From CALDTK01 sp965215215 (lineage in GTDB: Bacteria > Bacteroidota > Bacteroidia > Chitinophagales > Saprospiraceae): a stretch of DNA of 64,000 nucleotides. The first letter of the stretch is position 1, and every line of letters begins with the position of its first letter. The position numbers were made by a program, and so were the translations under genes. This document shows, piece after piece, positions 16,116 through 23,244 of the stretch. The stretch covers positions 3,286,001 to 3,350,000 of the forward strand of contig OZ244043.1 of NCBI GenBank assembly GCA_965215215.1. Direction: 5' to 3'. The notes under the pieces were generated by a model. The model made no database searches and had not been told where the DNA came from. It saw only the letters and a list, made by a program, of their open reading frames with translations.

Positions 16116-16847
16116 ATGCGTCACGGAAAGAGCCATAATCACCTAGGCCGTAAGACGGCTCACCGCAAAGCGCTCCTGCGCAATCTGACGATCTCGCTTA
16201 TCCGGCACAAACGGATCTCGACGACGCTCGCCAAGGCCAAAGCGTTGCGGATGTTCGCCGAACCGTTGTTGACGAAATCGAAAGCGAACACGATGCACGC
16301 GCGTCGCTCGGTATTCGACGCTCTCCAGAACAAGGAGGCGATCAAAGAGCTGTTCGCGGAGGTTGCTCCCAAAATAGCAGATCGTCCCGGCGGTTACCTG
16401 CGTATCATCCGTACGGGTACTCGTTTGGGTGACAATGCGGAAACGGCGCTTATCGAACTGGTTGACTTCAACGCCGATTACAACCCGAATACGAAAGCGA
16501 GATCTGGTAAAACCCGGCGTAGTCGACGCGGAGGTCGCAAGAGCTCATCATCGTCCGTCACTCCGGATGCCAACGCTCCGACGGACACGCCCTCCGAGTC
16601 GGAGACCGCGGCCGCAGCTACGGCCGCTTCGGCGGGTGAGGCCGGTACCGATCTTCCGGCCGGCGACCTAGCCGCTCGACAGGTTACCGAAGGACGTATT
16701 CCCGAAGTAACCATGACGGATCAGATCGTCGATCAAAACGACACGACTGTTGCCGACGGCGACGACGCGGAACAAGTAACGGATACCGCCGGGGCGAAAG
16801 ATCCAAGTGCGGCACCGGACACTGACGAGGCCGAAAAGCCGGCGTAG
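16116..16847 (+). CDS. rplQ: 50S ribosomal protein L17 with long acidic C-terminal tail
   Basis: The start at 16116 gives MRHGKSHNHLGRKTAHRKALLRNLTISLIRHKRISTTLAKAKALR, the invariant L17 beginning. The frame is open nine codons further upstream with a TTG, which is rejected. The L17 fold ends near residue 130 (ETALIELVDFNADYN). About 110 further residues follow, first basic and serine-rich, then rich in Ala, Asp, Glu and Thr, with no recognisable domain. Bacteroidota often carry extended L17, but this tail nearly doubles the protein. Followed by a terminator. Confidence 0.96.
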   Translation: MRHGKSHNHLGRKTAHRKALLRNLTISLIRHKRISTTLAKAKALRMFAEPLLTKSKANTMHARRSVFDALQNKEAIKELFAEVAPKIADRPGGYLRIIRTGTRLGDNAETALIELVDFNADYNPNTKARSGKTRRSRRGGRKSSSSSVTPDANAPTDTPSESETAAAATAASAGEAGTDLPAGDLAARQVTEGRIPEVTMTDQIVDQNDTTVADGDDAEQVTDTAGAKDPSAAPDTDEAEKPA

Positions 16848-16874
16848 GCTTCGATCTACTGAATCGTGTTTCCC

Positions 16875-16907
16875 GGGGGGAGCGTCTTTCTACAAGGCGC
16901 TCCCCCC
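16875..16907 (+). terminator. Intrinsic-type terminator after the alpha operon
   Basis: GGGGGGAGCG at 16875-16884 pairs with CGCTCCCCCC at 16898-16907. The stem can extend by four further pairs (one G-U), leaving a five-base loop. There is no strong T tract afterwards. Position between rplQ and carA suits the end of the ribosomal superoperon. Confidence 0.65.
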
Positions 16908-16933
16908 TGTGCGTACGGTGTGCTACATCCTGC

Positions 16934-16941
16934 TACTTTCG
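16934..16941 (+). promoter_or_regulatory. Candidate -7 promoter element of carA
   Basis: TACTTTCG lies 21 bases before the carA ATG and shortly after the rplQ terminator, matching TAnnTTTG with one change. A start site near 16949 is expected. A -33 element is not certain. Confidence 0.45.
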
Positions 16942-16962
16942 CGCTTAGAAGCGTAAAAGTGT

Positions 16963-18063
16963 ATGAGTGAGTCCGCAAACCAACCCGCCGTTCTGCTCTT
17001 AGCGGACGGTACGAGCTTTACCGGTTACGCCGCCGGCGCTACCGGTACCGCTACGGGTGAGATCTGTTTTAATACGGGAATGACCGGTTACCAGGAGGTT
17101 TTTACGGATCCGAGCTACGCGGGCCAGATCTTGGTAACGACCAACACGCATATCGGCAATTATGGCGCCGCGGATTCGGACGACGAAAGCAGTCGAATCC
17201 AGATCGCCGGGTTGGTAGTCCGAGAGTACGCTCAGCAGTTTAGCCGTAAACTGGCGGATCGGAGCCTCCAGGAGCATTTGGTCGACCAGGGCCTGGTCGG
17301 CATCTCCGGTGTGGATACCCGGGCCGTAGTCAAACACATTCGCGAACGCGGCGCAATGAACGCCATCGTTTCGAGTGAGGAACTCGATCTGGAAGTGCTC
17401 AAGGCAAAACTCACCGGGGTTCCGAGTATGGACGGACTCGAGCTGGCCAGCAAGGTGTGCACGCAGAAGGTGTACGACCTGCCGGCCGATGAGGAGCGCT
17501 TTCGGGTAGCGGTGATCGACTTTGGGACCAAACGAAACATCCTGCGAAACTTCACGCGTAGGGGAGTGAGCTGTCGGGTGTTTCCGGCGCGGAGCAACAT
17601 CGCGGACCTTCGGGATTACGAGCCGGACGGTGTGTTTCTTTCCAACGGTCCGGGTGATCCGGCGGCCATGCCGTACGCCGTTGCGCTCGCCAGGGAAGTC
17701 CTCGACGAAAAGCTCCCCACGTTTGGGATCTGTCTGGGACACCAGATTCTGGCGCTCGCTATCGACATTCCGACCTACAAAATGCATCACGGCCACCGGG
17801 GTATCAATCACCCCGTAAAGAACTTGCTGAGTGGCAAGAGCGAAATTACGAGTCAGAACCACGGTTTTGGCGTAAGCCCAGAAGCGATCGAGTCTAGTTT
17901 GGATCGTGTGGAGGTGACGCACGTCAACCTCAACGACGGAACGATTGAGGGATTTAGGCTTCGCGACCGCCCCGTGTTTTCGGTTCAGTACCACCCGGAA
18001 GCCTCTCCCGGTCCCCACGACGCAGATTATCTGTTCGACGAATTTGTAGCCCTCCTCGGGTAA
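16963..18063 (+). CDS. carA: Carbamoyl-phosphate synthase small (glutaminase) subunit
   Basis: A 366-residue CarA, which releases ammonia from glutamine for carbamoyl phosphate synthesis by CarB (pyrimidine and arginine pathways). The N-terminal CPSase domain shows GEICFNTGMTGYQEVFTDPSYAGQILV. The class I glutamine amidotransferase domain has DGVFLSNGPGDPAA, the nucleophile cysteine in FGICLGHQILAL, and the His/Glu of the triad in VQYHPEASPGPHD. carB is not adjacent here. It has its own promoter-like element and stands between the ribosomal operon terminator and eno. Confidence 0.98.
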   Translation: MSESANQPAVLLLADGTSFTGYAAGATGTATGEICFNTGMTGYQEVFTDPSYAGQILVTTNTHIGNYGAADSDDESSRIQIAGLVVREYAQQFSRKLADRSLQEHLVDQGLVGISGVDTRAVVKHIRERGAMNAIVSSEELDLEVLKAKLTGVPSMDGLELASKVCTQKVYDLPADEERFRVAVIDFGTKRNILRNFTRRGVSCRVFPARSNIADLRDYEPDGVFLSNGPGDPAAMPYAVALAREVLDEKLPTFGICLGHQILALAIDIPTYKMHHGHRGINHPVKNLLSGKSEITSQNHGFGVSPEAIESSLDRVEVTHVNLNDGTIEGFRLRDRPVFSVQYHPEASPGPHDADYLFDEFVALLG

Positions 18064-18073
18064 TGTGCGTGAT

Positions 18074-18081
18074 TACCTTCC
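18074..18081 (+). promoter_or_regulatory. Candidate -7 promoter element of eno
   Basis: TACCTTCC is found 29 bases before the eno ATG, in the 47-base gap after carA. It resembles the TAYCTTYG elements found at other gene starts in this window. Read-through from carA is also possible. Confidence 0.35.
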
Positions 18082-18110
18082 GCGCCAGAGAAATTAGTAG
18101 CAATCTTAAT

Positions 18111-19397
18111 ATGAGCGAAATCGTTGATGTCAGAGCCCGGGAAATCCTCGACAGTCGTGGCAATCCTACCGTGGAGGTAGAAATTTACACCGAGGAGGGT
18201 GCGATGGGGCGCGCGGCAGTTCCGTCGGGTGCGAGTACGGGGAAGTACGAAGCCGTAGAGCTGCGTGATTCCGACGCGGAGGATCGCTACTTAGGGAGAG
18301 GCGTACTCCGCGCGGTCACCCACGTCGAGGAGGAGATCGCGAGCGCGCTTATCGGCGTCGAAGTATCGGATCAGCTGTCTATCGACCAAACGATGATCGA
18401 TCTCGACGCTACCGATAACAAGGCCAATCTTGGGGCTAACGCCATCCTCGGGGTTTCGCTCGCCGCGGCCAAAGCCGCCGCCGAGGAGTACGGTCTACCG
18501 CTGTACCGATACATCGGTGGGGTACACGCGAACACGATGCCCGTGCCGATGATGAACATCCTGAACGGGGGTTCGCACGCTGACAATCGGATCGACTTTC
18601 AGGAGTTTATGATCGTTCCGCTCGGCGCGGACACCTTCTCGGATTCTCTGCGGATGGGTGTAGAGACCTTCCACCACCTCAAGAGCGTGCTGAAGAAGAA
18701 GGGATACTCGACCAACGTAGGTGACGAAGGAGGTTTCGCACCCAACATGCAGAGTAACGAGGAGGCGATCGAAACCGTGCTCCAAGCGATCGAAGCCGCG
18801 GGTTACAAAGCCGGTGAGGACATCATGATCGCGATGGATGCCGCTACCTCCGAGTTTTACGACAGTAAGAAGGGTAAGTATGTGTTCCACAAATCGGACG
18901 GGGCGGAGAAGTCGACCGAGGAGATGGTCGCGTACTGGACGGAGTGGGTGAATAAGTATCCCATCTTCTCGATTGAGGACGGTTTCGACGAGGACGATTG
19001 GAGTGGCTGGAAGGCGCTAAATAAATCAGTAGGGGAGCGTTGTCAGCTCGTCGGTGACGACCTCTTCGTTACCAACGTGAAGCGGCTTCAGCGCGGTATC
19101 GACGAAGGGTCCGCGAATTCGATCCTCATTAAAGTGAATCAGATTGGATCGCTTAGCGAAACGATTAAGACCGTCAATCTGGCTACTCGCCACGGATACA
19201 CGTCCGTAATGTCGCACCGCTCTGGGGAGACCGAGGACACCACCATCGCCGATCTCGCGGTGGCCCTCAATACCGGTCAGATCAAAACCGGTTCCGCCAG
19301 TCGATCGGATCGTATCGCAAAGTACAATCAGTTGTTGCGAATCGAGGAGGAGCTAGGTGCTGACGCGTACTTTCCGGGCCGATCGCTGAAGCGGTAA
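18111..19397 (+). CDS. eno: Enolase
   Basis: A 428-residue enolase converting 2-phosphoglycerate to phosphoenolpyruvate in glycolysis. The start at 18111 (MSEIVDVRAREILDSRGNPTVEVEI) is chosen over the longer frame opening at 18063 because it matches the conserved N-terminus. Catalytic landmarks include GGSHADNRIDFQEFMIVP, the magnesium ligand run FSIEDGFDEDDW and LVGDDLFVTN, ILIKVNQIGSLSE with the catalytic lysine, and SHRSGETEDTTIADLAV. The gene is followed 35 bases later by a division protein gene, a pairing common in bacteria. Confidence 0.99.
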   Translation: MSEIVDVRAREILDSRGNPTVEVEIYTEEGAMGRAAVPSGASTGKYEAVELRDSDAEDRYLGRGVLRAVTHVEEEIASALIGVEVSDQLSIDQTMIDLDATDNKANLGANAILGVSLAAAKAAAEEYGLPLYRYIGGVHANTMPVPMMNILNGGSHADNRIDFQEFMIVPLGADTFSDSLRMGVETFHHLKSVLKKKGYSTNVGDEGGFAPNMQSNEEAIETVLQAIEAAGYKAGEDIMIAMDAATSEFYDSKKGKYVFHKSDGAEKSTEEMVAYWTEWVNKYPIFSIEDGFDEDDWSGWKALNKSVGERCQLVGDDLFVTNVKRLQRGIDEGSANSILIKVNQIGSLSETIKTVNLATRHGYTSVMSHRSGETEDTTIADLAVALNTGQIKTGSASRSDRIAKYNQLLRIEEELGADAYFPGRSLKR

Positions 19398-19432
19398 CCT
19401 ACACGGAATTCGAGTTCGTTAAGTACGTAACG

Positions 19433-19756
19433 ATGGCAAAGAAGACAAAGCGGGGTGCCGCCAAAGGCCCCTTGGCGAAGATTCCGAAGGCACTGCGCAA
19501 TCGCTATGTACTCACGTTTGCCGTTTTCGCGATTTACATCGGGTTCTTCGACCACTACTCGTTACTCAAGCAGTACGAGTTGCGGGAGACCTTGCAGGAC
19601 CTCCAGCGGGAGCAAGCTCAGTACGCCAAGTCTATCGAGGAGTCCAACGAGCTGCGCCTAACGATCGAGGCGGACGAAGAACGTTTTGCCCGCGAGCGTT
19701 ACTACATGAAGCGCTCGAACGAAGATGTCTACATTATCGAGGAGTCTACCGAGTAG
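19433..19756 (+). CDS. FtsB/DivIC-like septum formation protein
   Basis: A 107-residue bitopic protein: a basic cytoplasmic N-terminus (AKKTKRGAAKGPLAKIPKALRNR), one membrane segment (YVLTFAVFAIYIGFFD, about residues 26-41), and an extracytoplasmic coiled coil (LRETLQDLQREQAQYAKSIEESNELRLTIE). The end, ARERYYMKRSNEDVYIIEE, resembles the conserved ERYYMKK...E pattern of FtsB/DivIC. These proteins form the FtsQLB-type complex that triggers septal peptidoglycan synthesis. Its place directly after eno is the same as ftsB in many bacteria, which supports the call. Confidence 0.88.
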   Translation: MAKKTKRGAAKGPLAKIPKALRNRYVLTFAVFAIYIGFFDHYSLLKQYELRETLQDLQREQAQYAKSIEESNELRLTIEADEERFARERYYMKRSNEDVYIIEESTE

Positions 19757-19786
19757 CCTCCCCCACACCCAAGTCTAACCAAGCAC

Positions 19787-20656
19787 ATGTCTGTTTTAGT
19801 CGATAAGAATTCCAAGGTCATCGTTCAGGGCTTTACCGGAAAGGAAGGCTCCTTCCACGCGGAGCAAATGATTGAGTACGGCACCAACGTCGTCGGTGGA
19901 GTGACACCGGGCAAGGGGGGGCAGACGCACCTCGGACGTCCGGTTTACAATACGGTCGCCGAGGCGGTCACCGAGGTCGGAGCCGATACGAGCGTAATCT
20001 TCGTACCGCCGCCCTTCGCGGGCGATGCCGTGATGGAGGCGGCGGCGGCCGGGATCAAGGTCATTATATGCATCACGGAGGGCATACCCGTGCAAGACAT
20101 GATTAAGGTGAGGGCGTACATCGACACGAAGGATACCCGGCTGATCGGACCTAATTGCCCTGGTGTAATGACGCCCGGCGGGGCTAAGTGCGGTATCATG
20201 CCGGGCTTCATTCACAATCCCGGGCGTATAGGCATCGTATCACGCTCGGGCACGCTCACCTACGAGGCGGTGGACCAGGTAACGAAAGCCGGTATGGGCC
20301 AGAGCACTTGTATCGGGATCGGGGGAGATCCGATCATCGGTACGACGACCAAGGATGCGGTCGAGCTACTCATGAACGATCCGGACACGGATGGGATCAT
20401 CATGATCGGGGAGATCGGTGGACCGATGGAAGCGGATGCCGCACGCTGGATCGAAGCGCACGGGACCAAGCCGGTGGTTGGGTTCATCGCCGGTCAGACC
20501 GCGCCGAAGGGACGGACGATGGGCCACGCCGGCGCTATCGTCGGCGGTGCGGAGGATACGGCGGAAGCCAAGATGAAAATTATGGCCGAATGCGGTATCC
20601 ACGTCGTGAAGAGTCCGGCCGATATCGGAGCGACGATGGCTACTGCGATGCAGTAG
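19787..20656 (+). CDS. sucD: Succinate-CoA ligase, alpha subunit
   Basis: A 289-residue alpha subunit of succinyl-CoA synthetase, the substrate-level phosphorylation step of the TCA cycle. The CoA-binding N-terminus is VDKNSKVIVQGFTGKEGSFHAEQMIEYGTNVVGGVTPGKGG. The phosphohistidine is in KGRTMGHAGAIVGG. CoA-ligase motifs include LIGPNCPGVMTPGG and GQSTCIGIGGDPIIGTT. The beta subunit (sucC) is not adjacent. Its last 17 bases overlap the 3' end of crtZ on the other strand. Confidence 0.98.
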   Translation: MSVLVDKNSKVIVQGFTGKEGSFHAEQMIEYGTNVVGGVTPGKGGQTHLGRPVYNTVAEAVTEVGADTSVIFVPPPFAGDAVMEAAAAGIKVIICITEGIPVQDMIKVRAYIDTKDTRLIGPNCPGVMTPGGAKCGIMPGFIHNPGRIGIVSRSGTLTYEAVDQVTKAGMGQSTCIGIGGDPIIGTTTKDAVELLMNDPDTDGIIMIGEIGGPMEADAARWIEAHGTKPVVGFIAGQTAPKGRTMGHAGAIVGGAEDTAEAKMKIMAECGIHVVKSPADIGATMATAMQ

Positions 20657-21122
20657 GGCGACTACTGAAGTACTTCCTATCGACTAGAAGCAGGCCGTAG
20701 CTCTCGGAGGCCACCTTGCCGGTATCCGCGTGGTGGGCTCCGTGAGCGCGAACGAGCGCACGTGCGTAACGGGACTCGAGCTGTGAGAACCACTTGAACC
20801 GGCGGTGGATGTACACATCGTGGATGAGAAAGTAGGTGAGTCCATACAGGCTGATGCCGATGCCTACGCAAAACAGCCACCAGACCTCTAGGTGTGATCC
20901 GATGAAGTAGCTCAGCGCACTCGGAATCGCGAAGACGACGAAGAACAAATCGTTTCGCTCGAAGAACCCCTCCTTCTCGAAGTGGGGCCGGTGGTGATCC
21001 TCGTGCCAAGACCAGAGTATTCCGTGCATCAGATATTTGTGGGCAGCCCAGGCCACGAGCTCCATTCCACCAAACGTCGTGGCCACGATTCCTGCGTAAG
21101 TCAGAAGGTCGGTCCAGATCAT
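20640..21122 (-). CDS. crtZ: Beta-carotene hydroxylase family protein (CrtZ-like)
   Basis: The start at 21122 gives a 160-residue membrane protein opening MIWTDLLTYAGIVATTFGGMELVAWAAHKYLMHG. All histidine clusters of the di-iron carotenoid hydroxylase family are present: HKYLMH, HEDHH, HDVYIH and HGAHH. It would add hydroxyl groups at C-3 of the beta-ionone ring. Its ATG overlaps the TGA of the upstream cruF-like gene in an ATGA pattern, so the two are translationally coupled. The longer frame back to 21293 runs inside cruF and is rejected. The 3' end overlaps sucD tail to tail by 17 bases. Confidence 0.92.
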   Translation of the reverse strand: MIWTDLLTYAGIVATTFGGMELVAWAAHKYLMHGILWSWHEDHHRPHFEKEGFFERNDLFFVVFAIPSALSYFIGSHLEVWWLFCVGIGISLYGLTYFLIHDVYIHRRFKWFSQLESRYARALVRAHGAHHADTGKVASESYGLLLVDRKYFSSRPTASQ

Positions 21123-21763
21123 AGGGTCAAGCGTAGGAATCCAAAGAAGACTAGTTGCAAAACTACGAGCCAGGGGGCTAATCGATTTTCGCTGTACTGG
21201 AGTAAGGTAAAAAACACGCTCGATTGAACCGCGGACACCAGCAACCAACCTAGGTAGTTGCGTAGGGGGGGGAGCCCATCCGCCCAGGTCCAAAAGTCGA
21301 GCGCGATGGCAACGGGCTCAATCAGGTAGTCGAGCGCCACTAGGCTCAACGAAGCGAGTACGATCTTCACGAACGTATTGAGATGTGGAGCCGCAGAATT
21401 GATGGATTGACAGACGCTGTACACGACTAAAATCCAGTTTACGCCGATGACGAGCGGAATGGCCCAGAGTTTCGGTCCGAGTACATCCCCGTAGATGTAG
21501 CGGCCGAAGAGCCATCCCCCGTGGACGCCAACGTACTCGGCGATCCACCCGGTGAAATAACAGATCGGTACCCAGATCCAGAGGCCCGTGTTTTCGTTGG
21601 GGCGGTGGCCGAGCAGCAGTAACGTGGCGGTAAATACAAGGTGGGCGCTCGTAAGGTAGACGAAGCTCGGGATCGGCCGAAAGGCGAGCATGAGCGCTCC
21701 AAACGCGTAGCTGCTAACCAGTAGACTTGCGTGTAGCCGTTCCCGGCCGACTAACCTCAGCAT
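21119..21763 (-). CDS. cruF: Carotenoid 1,2-hydratase family membrane protein (CruF/DUF422-like)
   Basis: A 214-residue protein with about seven hydrophobic segments. It has the DUF422/CruF pattern: TGWIAEYVGVHGGWLFGRYIYGDVLGPKLWAIPLVIGVNWILVVYS and later LVALDYLIEPVAIALDFWTW. In Bacteroidota and cyanobacteria CruF adds water across the psi end of gamma-carotene to give the 1'-hydroxy group of myxol and saproxanthin. It overlaps crtD by 7 bases upstream and crtZ by 4 downstream. The exact substrate is inferred from this neighbourhood, since some DUF422 members are only annotated as carotenoid biosynthesis protein. Confidence 0.82.
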   Translation of the reverse strand: MLRLVGRERLHASLLVSSYAFGALMLAFRPIPSFVYLTSAHLVFTATLLLLGHRPNENTGLWIWVPICYFTGWIAEYVGVHGGWLFGRYIYGDVLGPKLWAIPLVIGVNWILVVYSVCQSINSAAPHLNTFVKIVLASLSLVALDYLIEPVAIALDFWTWADGLPPLRNYLGWLLVSAVQSSVFFTLLQYSENRLAPWLVVLQLVFFGFLRLTL

Positions 21764-23235
21764 GCAGTTGCGGGATTTGGCATCAGACCGGCCGCAATTT
21801 TTGCGGACAACAGGGCGAGCGGGACGCCGCCCCCCGGATGCACACTTCCACCGACGAAATACAAATTAGTGAACTCTTTGCTCGAGTTGCGGTGGCGCAG
21901 GAACGCAGCCCATTTGCTGTTGGAGCTCGTACCGTACAGTGCGCCTAGGTGGGATCCCGTATCGGAATCGATCCCCGGGGGTGTCCAAGAGTGCTCTACG
22001 TCGATAAATTTGGCTAGGTCAACGTCGAGTTGCGCCGAGAGCTTGGCGATCGTTTGCCTTCGCACACGGGCCGTGGTCTCCGCCCAGTCCTGCGCTCGAT
22101 CGTAAGGGGCGTTAACCATGACGAACCAGTTCTCACAGCCTGCCGGCGCGTCCGCCGAAACCCGCTTCGAACCGACGTTGACGTAGACCGTAAAGTCGTC
22201 GGCTATCTCTCCCGCCTGCAAAGCCGCGAATTCAGCTCGATAGTCTTGTGCGAAGAAGATATTATGCAGCTCCAACTCGGGAAAGCGTTTGCGTACCCCC
22301 CAGTAAAAGATAAGAGCGCTCGTAGACCGCTCCTGACGCAGGGTCCGCACCGGCTTTCGCGCTCGTGGCATTAAATTTTGGTAGAAGTAATGCACGTCTA
22401 CATTTGATATCAACAAGTCGCAAGGAACCCGCTCGCCGCCGCAAAGAACGGAAACGACTTTACCCGCTCGTGACTCTACGCGCGTTACCCGAGCCCCGTA
22501 AGCAAACTCGACACCCTGGCGCTCGGCCAGCGCTACCAACGACTGTGTGATGTCGAACATTCCACCAACGGGCAAGAAGGTGCCGAGTAAATGTTCGAAG
22601 GTAGGAATGACGGTGAGGATACCCGGGGCACGGTAGGGGTTCGATCCGTTGTAGGTGGCGAAGCGATCGAAAAGCTGCACCAATTGTGGCTGTTCCAACA
22701 GCCGCTCGTTGACCTCGTGCATGGTCGCGCCGAGATCCATTCGACTCAGCTTAGGCAACGCCCGCAGTACGTCGCCGCTGAGCCAGGTGCGTAGCTTATG
22801 CAGCGGCTGTTCGAGGAAGATTCGGCCCGAAGCACTGTACTTCAGCTCACTCGCCCGCAACGCTTCGCTGACCAACTCGGGCCTTACGGCAAAAACCCGG
22901 GCAGCCTCTTCGCTGAAGGCCACCGGATCGGCGAAGGCCGTCAATTGCTTCCTGTCGTCCCAGAAATAGCGACACACCACGTCTTCGCGCACGTAGTCGA
23001 AATGGTCGGAGGCCCGCTCCCCGCAGAGTTCGAACAACTCGTCGACGTACTGAGGCATCGTGAACAGGCTCGGTCCACGGTCGAACCGATAACCGTCGAT
23101 CGAGAAGCTGCTCAGCTTGCCGCCAGGTCCGGCGGCACTCTCGTACACCTTCACGTCGTAGCCCGCCGCAGCGGCTCGAATCGCGGCGGCGATGCCGCCG
23201 ACGCCCGCTCCTATTACTACGGCCTTCGGTTTCAT
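21757..23235 (-). CDS. crtD: Carotenoid desaturase, probably 1-hydroxycarotenoid 3,4-desaturase (CrtD) rather than CrtI
   Basis: A 492-residue FAD-dependent amine-oxidase-fold desaturase. The dinucleotide-binding motif VVIGAGVGGIAAAIRAAAAGYDVKVYE is at the N-terminus. The substrate-side motif GYRFDRGPSLFTMPQYVDELFELCG and the C-terminal FVGGSVHPGGGVPLALLSAKIAAGLM are typical of the CrtI/CrtD group. I favour CrtD because GPSLFTMP and the neighbouring cruF and crtZ genes fit the 3',4'-desaturation step of the saproxanthin/myxol branch. A phytoene desaturase (CrtI) remains possible. It starts 9 bases after the histidine kinase gene, in the same operon. Confidence 0.8.
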   Translation of the reverse strand: MKPKAVVIGAGVGGIAAAIRAAAAGYDVKVYESAAGPGGKLSSFSIDGYRFDRGPSLFTMPQYVDELFELCGERASDHFDYVREDVVCRYFWDDRKQLTAFADPVAFSEEAARVFAVRPELVSEALRASELKYSASGRIFLEQPLHKLRTWLSGDVLRALPKLSRMDLGATMHEVNERLLEQPQLVQLFDRFATYNGSNPYRAPGILTVIPTFEHLLGTFLPVGGMFDITQSLVALAERQGVEFAYGARVTRVESRAGKVVSVLCGGERVPCDLLISNVDVHYFYQNLMPRARKPVRTLRQERSTSALIFYWGVRKRFPELELHNIFFAQDYRAEFAALQAGEIADDFTVYVNVGSKRVSADAPAGCENWFVMVNAPYDRAQDWAETTARVRRQTIAKLSAQLDVDLAKFIDVEHSWTPPGIDSDTGSHLGALYGTSSNSKWAAFLRHRNSSKEFTNLYFVGGSVHPGGGVPLALLSAKIAAGLMPNPATAC

Positions 23236-23244
23236 CCGAGAACC

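Noticed and set aside
16999..18018. A 339-codon minus-strand frame across carA
   Set aside because: Shadow of carA, whose catalytic motifs are all intact on the plus strand; no family resemblance in the antisense product.
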